From Pycnococcus provasolii (Eukaryota; Chlorophyta; Pseudoscourfieldiophyceae; Pseudoscourfieldiales; Pycnococcaceae), in assembly GCA_938743325.2 (NCBI GenBank), contig OW568874.1, positions 248,001 through 312,000 of the forward strand: a stretch of DNA of 64,000 nt. Direction: 5' to 3'. This document shows positions 41,506 through 49,420 of this stretch, in pieces (position 1 is the stretch's first letter; each line of letters starts with the position of its first letter). Made by a program: the position numbers and the translations under genes. Under the pieces are notes generated by a model, which saw only the letters and a program-made list of their open reading frames with translations, was not told the DNA's origin and ran no database searches.

Positions 41506-44130
41506 TCATGCACGCGAAGTCTGCGCGCCTCGCGCAATGAATGTATCGACCTCCCTCCTTCGCGATGCGCGCACAGCCTCTAGTGTTGTAAAGCGCGGTG
41601 TGGCTGCGAAGCTCGGCGGAAGGACGGGTGGGCCCGCCCGCGCGCGCCGGAATGGCGCATCCGCAAGCACGCGCCGGCTTGTTGCCAACGTGTCGGCGCG
41701 CTCACGGACAATGGTACTTATGTCCAAGCGTTCCTGCCATGGCGACGGCGTCCTGCGAGGGCGCGAAACGAAAGGGGACGCGCCTTTGTTCGACGTGCGA
41801 TGGCTCGCAAGTGCTTTGGCATCCTCGGGAACACTGCCGCACGTCACGAAGCGGCGTGATGATGACGACGACGGCGGCGGCCTCAATTTTGCCACTCTCC
41901 GTTGCGTCGGTGCGTCCAACGCCCGGGGAATGCTGGACCTCTTCGGAGTGACGGGAACTTGCGGCTTCAGCTCAGGCAGCATGATCTGTTGGTGTGTGGT
42001 TCTCCTCCTTCCCGTTCTGACAGACATAGCATCATCACTCCTCCTTAGGCGAAAAATTTCTTCTAGTTTTTCGACGAAGTTTTTGCGCCTCTTGCCGCCG
42101 TGCATGAAGTCCTCGAGCTGCTTGCGTCGTCGGAATGCTGCAACAAGGTCGTTGAATGGGAGCAGGCGTATATTCTTTTTCGACTCCGTAATCTCTTCGC
42201 CATCCATCTCGTCATCGTCTGCAGCCTCCTTCTTGCTCTTCTCGAAGTCGGCCATCATCACCTCAAAAAGTTCATATCCGATTTCGCCACCATCATGCAC
42301 ACCAGCGTACTTTTCCATCATGTGCACGATGTCCTCATGTTCGACGTTCAAGCCCAAAGTTTCGAAAAGGTACTCAAGCTCGTCAGCATCGAGCGCGCCG
42401 CTGCCGTCGGCATCAAGCAATTGGAAGCACTCGCCAATCACAACCTTCTCATCAGGTGGCACGTCTGTTCGCCAATGCTTCCCGTGCTTAAAAAGCCAGT
42501 CGATCATGTCAGACTGCACGATCTGGTTCATCGCGATACGTTCCTGAGCTCGTTCCATCATACGCTTCGCCGAATGACGTGCAGCGTCCAACTGAGTCGC
42601 TGCTTTAAATATGGAAGGCGTCGACGACTTCTTTCTCTCCAATTTCGAAGTCATTGTATTCGCTGTATTCAGTCTCGACATGCCCCTTGACGTGTTGCCC
42701 CTTGACATCTCCTTGCCGTCGGTCACATCATTCAACTGCTGCTGCTTCTCGCCATGCTCCTTCTCGCGATTTTTATTCCACTTGTTATACGCCCGTGCGA
42801 GAGAAACAGTCACGGTCGCGCTAGTCGGATGATTGGCGGGTGGCTCGTTCGGTCCGTCGATGCCACCTAAGTCGAAGAAGTTCTTCGTATTCGGCGAGCG
42901 AACGAATGCACGCATCGCTCTGCCGAACCTCGCAAGAATCAGAATAGGCCGTTGACTATTCCGCGTCGACGCTTCCTTCAGCTCCGCCGTCTCCACGGCG
43001 GCTGGCCCCCCTTTTAGGGAACGCAAGATGCTAAGATGCCTTCTCTTCGGTTTTTGGTAGTTGGACACCTTTGGCCCTTTGGGCTTCGGCCCCTTTGGCG
43101 GCTCTGGCATCAGTGTTGTCGCCTCGTCGCGAGTACCGTTGTCGTCGCACTCGTCGATTCCGTCTACCAATCTCATCTGCGACAGCTCTTTCTCCAGCTT
43201 CAGCATGTTCGTCTCCTTGCTCTTCACCTCCGGCTCCGGCGTCGGATGGTACGCAATGTTGCCATTCTTGATGCGTGCGCGAATTTTCTTTTTCATTGCC
43301 ACCGGGTCATACGTCGACGGCACGAGCTCGCTGCTGAGGCTTGGGAATGCCTCAAACTCGTATTGCTTGAGCGTCTTGAGGTTCTGAAACTCGTGTTGCC
43401 TCCGCCTACCAAATATGTTTAAGTCGCTGCTACTGACTTCGTCGTCGTCGTCGTCAAGGTTGGAACCGTCTTCATCATCACGGTTGTTGTCTGTTTCGTT
43501 CTGAGCTTCGTCGGTGTCAGGACCTCCAGTCTCTTGCTCTATCTCGCTGCCAACGCCGTCGTTGTCATCGTCGTAATTTCCGTCCCACCAGGCCACTCCC
43601 GTCTCCACTCTTCCGTGCGCGACATCTATGTTTGCTCGCCTTACCCATTCAGTTGTCGTGTCAGACATGCGCACGCTTTTCAACGGTTGTGGTGGTGGCG
43701 TGAACCTACCGTCGTTGTCACTTCCGTGGCTGTCACCGTCAGAGTGCCCTTCAAGTGCTACATTGCCGTCGTCGTCGTCGTTTTCGTCGTCGTAGTGCTG
43801 CTGGTTGTCGTCAGCTTCTCTTGCCGCAGAGAGAATGTGCTCCGTCAGACGCACCGCCGTCGGTTTGCCCAGACTGCTGCCGTCGTCGTCGAGCTGCTCC
43901 GAGCCGCCTGACGCTGACCCCGACGCTGCTGAGTGAGACGAACCTGTGTAGTACGAGTATGAGTACGACGACGTCGACGATTCCGACGAAGACAGCAAGT
44001 TCGTGCGCTGAGTCGCGTTCGCCTTTTCTCGCGCGTCCGCCTCCCTCTGACTTTTCCTCGTCTGCTCCGTCCTCCTGACGCGCACGCTCCGGAACTTGCT
44101 GTCGACGACGATTCCCCCCTCTCCAGGCAT
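41506..44130 (-). CDS. Large acidic protein with C-terminal EF-hand pair
   Basis: 874 aa from the ATG at 44130 (MPGEGGIVVDSKFRS). The first 250 residues are highly acidic with Ser/Tyr runs, suggesting disorder. A middle region has basic helices and PKGPKPKGP-type linkers. The EF-hand pair is near residues 570-650: 'LLDADGSGALDADELEYLF' is a full calcium loop, followed by a second, weaker hand (GVHDGGEIGYELFEVMM). An Arg-rich tail follows. It may be a cytoskeletal or flagellar calcium sensor, but no family beyond EF-hand is recognised. Its promoter lies in the spacer that received the MULE transposon. Confidence 0.75.
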   Translation of the reverse strand: MPGEGGIVVDSKFRSVRVRRTEQTRKSQREADAREKANATQRTNLLSSSESSTSSYSYSYYTGSSHSAASGSASGGSEQLDDDGSSLGKPTAVRLTEHILSAAREADDNQQHYDDENDDDDGNVALEGHSDGDSHGSDNDGRFTPPPQPLKSVRMSDTTTEWVRRANIDVAHGRVETGVAWWDGNYDDDNDGVGSEIEQETGGPDTDEAQNETDNNRDDEDGSNLDDDDDEVSSSDLNIFGRRRQHEFQNLKTLKQYEFEAFPSLSSELVPSTYDPVAMKKKIRARIKNGNIAYHPTPEPEVKSKETNMLKLEKELSQMRLVDGIDECDDNGTRDEATTLMPEPPKGPKPKGPKVSNYQKPKRRHLSILRSLKGGPAAVETAELKEASTRNSQRPILILARFGRAMRAFVRSPNTKNFFDLGGIDGPNEPPANHPTSATVTVSLARAYNKWNKNREKEHGEKQQQLNDVTDGKEMSRGNTSRGMSRLNTANTMTSKLERKKSSTPSIFKAATQLDAARHSAKRMMERAQERIAMNQIVQSDMIDWLFKHGKHWRTDVPPDEKVVIGECFQLLDADGSGALDADELEYLFETLGLNVEHEDIVHMMEKYAGVHDGGEIGYELFEVMMADFEKSKKEAADDDEMDGEEITESKKNIRLLPFNDLVAAFRRRKQLEDFMHGGKRRKNFVEKLEEIFRLRRSDDAMSVRTGRRRTTHQQIMLPELKPQVPVTPKRSSIPRALDAPTQRRVAKLRPPPSSSSSRRFVTCGSVPEDAKALASHRTSNKGASPFVSRPRRTPSPWQERLDISTIVRERADTLATSRRVLADAPFRRARAGPPVLPPSFAATPRFTTLEAVRASRRREVDTFIARGAQTSRA

Positions 44131-44417
44131 CTCAAACGTTCCGTTATCGTTGCGTGTACTGTACGTCGCAGCCTGTTGTGTGCCTGTTGTGGTTGTTAAG
44201 GTGGCGTTGGGGAAGAGGCCGGGGGCGGGAGGGGGAAAGGAGGGAAGGGGGGACGCACCTTACCAATGTTAGCGTTCATCCTTGTGAGGTTACGGTAGTC
44301 CACCGCCCACCGGTCAGCGGTCACCGAAGGGGCAAGGACAGGGGAGGGGGCGAGGCAAGGCGTCCTCAAACACCTTCGGCTCTTCCTCAACCCCGATGGT
44401 CTAACCCCGATGAGTTC
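44131..44417. other. Spacer between EF-hand gene start and MULE left end
   Basis: 287 bp holding the upstream region of the EF-hand gene, G-rich around 44217-44250. It ends with the left copy of the 9-bp target duplication. Confidence 0.5.
44409..44417. repeat. Target-site duplication, left copy (GATGAGTTC)
   Basis: Identical to 47191-47199 immediately outside the other end of the MULE. Confidence 0.95.
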
Positions 44418-44484
44418 ATTAGAAGGGTTCCCGGGGTCCACCGATTGGGGATTCTGGGGTCCACGCCAATTCCTCCCCACCCTC
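44418..44484 (+). repeat. MULE left terminal inverted repeat
   Basis: 67 bp, starting ATTAGAAGGGTTCCCGGGG and ending CCCCACCCTC; an exact reverse complement of 47124-47190. Confidence 0.97.
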
Positions 44485-44609
44485 GTCCTTCATCCTTCAT
44501 CTGGAGTTACCCGTGGCTGCCGACGCTGTGTGTTCGTTTCAGCCGCCTGCTGCTCCTACTCCTGCTGCTGCCCGATGCCTATGCCTCCTTCCTAGTAAAT
44601 CTGTGCTTC

Positions 44610-47051
44610 CTAGTCCTCGTCTTGATTGACAAGCGCCGGCAATGCTTGTGCTACACGGTGCCCTCGTGGCCTCCCAACGACGCCGAGTTTCATGTCAGGA
44701 GGTACGTGCACCACGCCGGTGCGGATGCCGTGGCACAATACGTGCTTGCACTTTCCGAGGTGCTGATAGCCTGTACGCCTCTTCTGTTGTGCACTCACGT
44801 CTGCACCTTTGCCACCCCACCCCACACACGTGCACGAATATACCAAGGGATCGGCGTTGAACGCGGCAGCAGCCCCAGGCTGAAGCGGCGCGACAAGCCA
44901 AAACGCTTTGAGGAGTTTCATGGGCTCATCGAAGGTAAGCCTTGGCGTCGGACGCATCAAGAAGGTGCTGACCCACAAATGTGCACGCTCCGTGATTGCC
45001 TCACGCAGGAGCTCCTCCCACTTATCACTTCCAGGTATGGCGTCAGAGTCTGGCAGTGCCTCAAGATCCGCAGTGACGTGAGCGAACGTGTTCTGCGTCG
45101 GGTAGAGTACACCGAAAGGCGTCCGTACCTCGTACTTGACGTGCTCCTTCTTCAAGTGGAATTGTGCTTCCCGCCAATCCTCCGCACTCACCGTTGGGAG
45201 AAGCTGCCATGACTTCGTTTTCTCCTCGAGACTGCGCTGCTCAACGTACCTTACCACCTTCGTGCAGAAAGTCGCAAACGTGAATCTTTGTCTGTTGAGA
45301 TCTTCTTTCAAGGTGAGGTTTTGCCGTTCTAGAGCTTGATTGTGGTGAGCAAAGCCGGGCAAGTTGAAGCCTCGCGTCCACACGACGTTCTCGCGCCAGT
45401 ACCCCGTCAGCCAATCGCACCAGTCATTCTCGCCATAGGCAGGATCCTGCCACTTCATGACCAACGCATCGAAGAGCGCATCCACAACGCCGTGCGCGAG
45501 ACCTGCGGGAACATCGTGGAGCTGGAGAATGTCGTGCCGAATATCGTCGAAGTTCTCTGCGTTCACCAATTTCCCTTTATTTTTCCGGAGAGCGCCGTCT
45601 GGCCGTACGAGGTGCGTGTAGCATGTGAGGTGGCGGACATGCGATGGTTGCTCGTCCAACTTCGCGAGCGAGGCGTCCAATCCGCGTTTGATGTTTCTCG
45701 CATTGTCGGACATTGTGAAAAGAGTTTTCTCCTTCAATGAGAATCCGCAGAGGTTTTCCAACCCTTTCCACAGCCCGTCTCCCACGAATGTAAAATCATC
45801 CGTCACCTCGGATGTGCCGCTGATTAGAACGACACCGACGTCCCGGTAGTGCCTATCGGCGTCGAGCGTACCAACTGGTATCAAGGGTCGGCCTTCAAGG
45901 TTCACCTTGTACGTCCCGTCTGTAGCTATGAACATATTTCCGCCCGTTGCTCGCGTTTGTGCGTCGACGTTGCGGAGCAAACGAGGCGTTGTGAGGAACA
46001 TGCGAAAATCCTCATTGGACGTCTCCGATGCGACGACGTAAACTGAGTCTTCATTTGTCGGAATCGAAGAGTTTGACTGTATCCAATCCTTCAATTCGGC
46101 CATTGTATTGCCGAAAGCAGGCTTCTTCGCACCCCCCTTCGCCACAACTTTCGCGCAATTCGCCACCTGCTTAAGGGTCGGCAACCCTCCTGGTAGTTTC
46201 GACGGAGACACCGTTGTGCGTATCGATTTAAGGATTTCCGTTGGCGTCGAGTTTTGAGCAACTCCCTTCCTAACCTCGGCTTTCGCCTCAACTGATAGGC
46301 CTTTCGACGACGTGGATTTTTCGTGAGCCTTCGGGTCATGGGATCCGGCAGAGGAGATGACATACTCTCTCTCCTTCACCCTCCTCTCAATTTTCCCGCG
46401 GTATGGGCAGCCGCAACGAGTGTTGTGCAAACACTTATATTCAGTTACGGTATTGAACAAAGCGTTGCCATCCTTGTCGAGAAAGTCACTGGCTACTTTG
46501 CGCGTGCGCTTCTTGGTCAGCGCGTGCCCGCTTGAGCGCTTGAGCGCAGTTAGAGCGGCATCATCACCCTTCGCCACGGGCATCCTCACGATCTCGACCC
46601 ATGAAAGGGGTTTCTTCGAGGAGGAAGAAGTGGCTGTTACCGCGGCGAGCGTGTCAAGGCCCACAGGCGAGGTTTCTTGAGCGGCGTCACCACCACCAGC
46701 GGCGTCAACTCCGGTTGCGTCCGAAGCAGCGATTGCGCCCTCGCAAGTACCACCACCAGCGGCGTCAACTCCGGTTGCGTCCGAAGCAGCGATTGCGCCC
46801 TCGCAAGTACCACCACCAGCGGCGTCAACTACCGTCAATGCCGCTCCGCGCTTGCGCTTGGTTGGCTGTGCATGAGCGGCGTTGCCGGCGTTGCCACCTC
46901 CTGCGGTGATGTGCGGTGTGGCCGAGGCGCCACCGCCTGCACCTCCAACGCCAGCACCGTCGTCACATCCGCGCTTGCGAGCGCTGCGAGTCTGAGCTTT
47001 GCGAAGTGCGTTGACGCTGTTGGACGCAACCGTCGTGCGCGTGCTCACCAT
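44610..47051 (-). CDS. MULE transposase
   Basis: 813 aa from the ATG at 47051 (MVSTRTTVASNSVNAL). Cuts and pastes the surrounding element. The basic, Gly/Ala-rich N-terminus holds two and a half copies of a 20-residue repeat (CEGAIAASDATGVDAAGG core) and an NLS-like PTKRKR. A FLYWCH/WRKY-GCM-type zinc finger for end binding lies at about 200-245 (C207, C213/C215, H238, H243). The RNase-H-fold catalytic residues appear as D378 (FIATDGTYK), D449 (FTMSDNARN) with 'CYTHLV' after it, and E575 (NQALERQN). A C-terminal SWIM zinc finger has C740, C742, C768 and H770 (SCTC...GKCKH). All expected parts are present and unbroken, so it looks functional. The DDE residues are assigned by motif, not alignment. 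Confidence 0.92.
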   Translation of the reverse strand: MVSTRTTVASNSVNALRKAQTRSARKRGCDDGAGVGGAGGGASATPHITAGGGNAGNAAHAQPTKRKRGAALTVVDAAGGGTCEGAIAASDATGVDAAGGGTCEGAIAASDATGVDAAGGGDAAQETSPVGLDTLAAVTATSSSSKKPLSWVEIVRMPVAKGDDAALTALKRSSGHALTKKRTRKVASDFLDKDGNALFNTVTEYKCLHNTRCGCPYRGKIERRVKEREYVISSAGSHDPKAHEKSTSSKGLSVEAKAEVRKGVAQNSTPTEILKSIRTTVSPSKLPGGLPTLKQVANCAKVVAKGGAKKPAFGNTMAELKDWIQSNSSIPTNEDSVYVVASETSNEDFRMFLTTPRLLRNVDAQTRATGGNMFIATDGTYKVNLEGRPLIPVGTLDADRHYRDVGVVLISGTSEVTDDFTFVGDGLWKGLENLCGFSLKEKTLFTMSDNARNIKRGLDASLAKLDEQPSHVRHLTCYTHLVRPDGALRKNKGKLVNAENFDDIRHDILQLHDVPAGLAHGVVDALFDALVMKWQDPAYGENDWCDWLTGYWRENVVWTRGFNLPGFAHHNQALERQNLTLKEDLNRQRFTFATFCTKVVRYVEQRSLEEKTKSWQLLPTVSAEDWREAQFHLKKEHVKYEVRTPFGVLYPTQNTFAHVTADLEALPDSDAIPGSDKWEELLREAITERAHLWVSTFLMRPTPRLTFDEPMKLLKAFWLVAPLQPGAAAAFNADPLVYSCTCVGWGGKGADVSAQQKRRTGYQHLGKCKHVLCHGIRTGVVHVPPDMKLGVVGRPRGHRVAQALPALVNQDED
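46688..46830. repeat. 60-bp tandem repeat in transposase N-terminus
   Basis: About 2.4 copies of a 60-bp unit (starting CCACCACCAGCGGCGTCAAC) identical between copies. The unit encodes 20 residues, preserving the frame; copy number may vary among elements of the family. Confidence 0.9.
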
Positions 47052-47123
47052 GGCTTTAAGCAGTAGTTGTGCAGTAGCTCTGCAAGGCGCTGCTCGCTCG
47101 GGATGGCGGGAAAAGATGATGAG

Positions 47124-47190
47124 GAGGGTGGGGAGGAATTGGCGTGGACCCCAGAATCCCCAATCGGTGGACCCCGGGAACCCTTCTAAT
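47124..47190 (-). repeat. MULE right terminal inverted repeat
   Basis: 67 bp, exact reverse complement of the left end. The transposase start codon is 73 bp inside it, so transposase transcription likely starts in or close to this repeat. Confidence 0.97.
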
Positions 47191-47199
47191 GATGAGTTC
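47191..47199. repeat. Target-site duplication, right copy (GATGAGTTC)
   Basis: Identical to 44409-44417; followed by further GAGTTC units (GAGTTCGAGTTCGAGTTC), so the target was a short local repeat. Confidence 0.95.
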
Positions 47200-47291
47200 G
47201 AGTTCGAGTTCGATTATTTCGGGGTTTCGTTCTGTCGTGTTCGTCAACTGTAGGGAGGCCTACCTAGTATGGTACCGGGTAAGGACAAAAC

Positions 47292-48183
47292 ATGTCCGAC
47301 GAATCGTTGTGCGTGACAGCACGACGCGCTCACGTCAACGCAACCGCCGCGCCTGCACAACAAGTGCCGCTCGTGCCGCTGCACTGCTCCGCGCCTCACG
47401 AACCGCAAGTCATGGTGGACAGGTTCGACGCCAGACTACTACTCACGCAAAACGACGCCCAGTCGTTGCGTGAACACGCTTCACTCGACGGCACGGGCGT
47501 TGTTGTTTCAAGCGTGGAGCAAGAGGGCCTGGACTTGTCTTCTGAAGAGAACATACTCAACGCGGAAAGGTATCGAAGCTTGCCCGGGACCCGGTGGTTC
47601 ATCGACGACGAGAAGTCAGACGACGAACAGCCCGCGCCCACGCAAGGCATAGCCTCGCCGCCGACGGACGCCAACGGCGAAGACGTTACCGATGAGTGGG
47701 CTCACGTGGCAAGCACCACGCCGCCTAGCTGGCTTTGGTTCGATGTGGATGCGCAAACAACGCCACGCGTGCCACAACACATTCAAACGCACGCCGCTAT
47801 CTGCGCAGCGGCGAAACGCGTCAGGGAGGAAGGAGGTCAGTCAACTTCTAATCACGTGGGTGTGAAACATAAACCACATCGACTCACTGGTACCACCAAC
47901 TAACACACCACGACATTCAGGCCAGGCCGACTTCATTTGGCGAGTGCGACACGCCAAGAAATTTCCTTTTTTGAAGCAAGAGCACGCGCTCTACCCGTTC
48001 TATACTCTGCTCCGAAGTCGGCCTGACATTAAGGAGGAGCCGCCGCCGCAGATTGACGCGCAGCGCCTCGTCGCATACGAGAGCAGCGATGACGGTGAAC
48101 AGGACCCACACACGAAGAGGCAGCGTCTCGTCGCATACGAAAGCAGTGATGACGACGACCACGGCGACACACAACAAACATGA
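47292..48183 (+). CDS. SWAP/SURP-domain splicing regulator (SFSWAP/CLASRP-like)
   Basis: Two exons, 47292-47835 and 47921-48183, give 268 aa. The N-terminal DRY-EERY domain is visible as 'VMVDRFDARLLL' and 'NILNAERYRSLP'. A SURP module spans the splice junction: 'HIQTHAAICAAAKRVREEGG' from exon 1 joined to 'QADFIWRVRHAKKFPFLKQE' and 'HALYPFYTLLRSR' from exon 2. The tail has two copies of RLVAYESSDD with acidic and basic residues. Family members regulate alternative splicing in the nucleus. The protein is shorter than animal SFSWAP and lacks an RS tail. The MULE inserted about 100 bp upstream of its start codon. It converges tightly (25 bp) with the carrier gene. Confidence 0.82.
47836..47920 (+). 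other. Intron of SWAP gene
   Basis: 85 nt, donor GGAG|GTCAGT, acceptor ACATTCAG|GCC, with ACTAAC branch-like sequence about 20 nt before the acceptor. Splicing in phase 1 restores the SURP domain. Confidence 0.85.
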
Positions 48184-48208
48184 TGTATAAAAAATTGTCA
48201 GACCTTTT

Positions 48209-49249
48209 TTACAGCTTATCCAGACCCAGTAGTGGGTACAGATATTGTGCCATGGTATACGAGAACATGAGCTTTGGGCACACGACACAGCACCTGGGTA
48301 TGCAACCCTTGAAGAATGCACGAGCTCCCTCCGTTTGCCACATGTCTCGAGCAATTTCCATGCCGGTTCGAATCGTCGTGTGAGATGGCCGCAAGGCGTC
48401 AGCCGCCACCACTTGCTTCATCTGCCTCTGAAGCCGCGTCTTTACGACATCGAAAGGCGATGCTATTAGAACGGAAGTAAAAGATCCGATGGACGACGCA
48501 TACATGTTTTCATACCAGGTCGTCTGCGAGTGCTCTTCTAGGCCAAGCACATGCTCCTTCATCAGCGACGCTCCGCCGAAGAACGTGAGGCTACCAACGA
48601 CATTCCTTGCCGCCGTCCACCACACGCCTCTCCATGCACCCTTGATTCCATCGGACAAAAGCGTCGTTACGAGGCTGTCTCCGCGCGGCAGCGTTCCAGT
48701 CTGAGCACGCACCTTGAGAGAATCAAGCGGCAGCAAGATGACTTCGCCAGCTCCCATCATGGCGCCAGCTACGGCGTGTCTGTAAGATCTCTCGCGCCCG
48801 CCGAACGCTTCCTTGAAGACGCCCGTCTGGTCGAGCCACGCTGCCAGCAGCGGCTGCGCGGTGTACTGGTACGACCTCTGGCACGCCTTGTAACCCATGG
48901 CGTACCCCGCGCCGGGGTATAGCGTAGAGAGGCGTTTGCTGGCGCTGGTTCCCGGCGCGGCAGCATCTCCTAGGATGACACGCCACGCACCAGTGACGCA
49001 TGCCGACATGTCCGAAACGGTCGCCGCGTTGAGCTTTCCCGTCTTGATTCCCACCGAAGCCGCCTGGATCTCTTGCAGGAACGCCCTACCGATCGGAACG
49101 AGCGGCTTGGAGTTGACCATAAGGCGCTTCGCGCTCGTGTCCCAGGGATGGAATAAGAGGATCTCCAGCGTACCCGCCAGTGCTCCACCAACGGCGAACC
49201 CCCTTCCGTTAACTTGTCCGCCGTGTAAGGCGTGCCCACCACCCCCCAT
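48209..49249 (-). CDS. Mitochondrial carrier family protein (YHM2-like)
   Basis: 346 aa from the ATG at 49249 (MGGGGHALHGGQVNG). Three carrier repeats, each with a signature: HPWDTSAKRL (about residue 34), PLDSLKVRAQ, and PFDVVKTRLQ near the C-terminal third, each following the first helix of its repeat. The opening 'FAVGGALAGTLEILLFHPWD' and 'YAMGYKACQRSYQYTAQP' resemble the yeast Yhm2 citrate/oxoglutarate carrier more than ADP/ATP or phosphate carriers (from memory). Six membrane helices in the inner mitochondrial membrane are expected. The start is 171 bp from the divergent MYND gene. Confidence 0.85.
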   Translation of the reverse strand: MGGGGHALHGGQVNGRGFAVGGALAGTLEILLFHPWDTSAKRLMVNSKPLVPIGRAFLQEIQAASVGIKTGKLNAATVSDMSACVTGAWRVILGDAAAPGTSASKRLSTLYPGAGYAMGYKACQRSYQYTAQPLLAAWLDQTGVFKEAFGGRERSYRHAVAGAMMGAGEVILLPLDSLKVRAQTGTLPRGDSLVTTLLSDGIKGAWRGVWWTAARNVVGSLTFFGGASLMKEHVLGLEEHSQTTWYENMYASSIGSFTSVLIASPFDVVKTRLQRQMKQVVAADALRPSHTTIRTGMEIARDMWQTEGARAFFKGCIPRCCVVCPKLMFSYTMAQYLYPLLGLDKL

Positions 49250-49420
49250 GCAGCTCGGCAACGCGCTCGAGTCTCCCGACGAGGATGCCGCGGTAGATTG
49301 CGCGGGCGTGTAAACGTTTGGTCCAGACGATCCAAAAATCCGGTGAACGCGGGGCCGGGCTCAGGCGGGAACGGGGGACTTCCTCTTCCTCCACTTCCTC
49401 CACCGGGGCTGGCGTGCGGC

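Larger units (their letters stand above)
44418..47190 (-). mobile_element. Complete Mutator-like (MULE) DNA transposon
   Basis: A 2,773-bp element bounded by perfect 67-bp terminal inverted repeats (44418-44484 and 47124-47190, beginning ATTAGAAGGG). A 9-bp target-site duplication GATGAGTTC lies outside both ends (44409-44417 and 47191-47199), the size expected for Mutator. It carries one intact transposase gene on the minus strand and little else. Identical ends and duplication plus an uninterrupted frame indicate a recent insertion that could still be active. It sits in the divergent spacer between the EF-hand gene (head at 44130) and the SWAP gene (head at 47292). Confidence 0.95.

Noticed and set aside
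44154-45212. 352-codon plus-strand frame crossing the MULE left end
   Set aside because: Runs through the inverted repeat and antisense to the transposase; it cannot predate the insertion as a gene.
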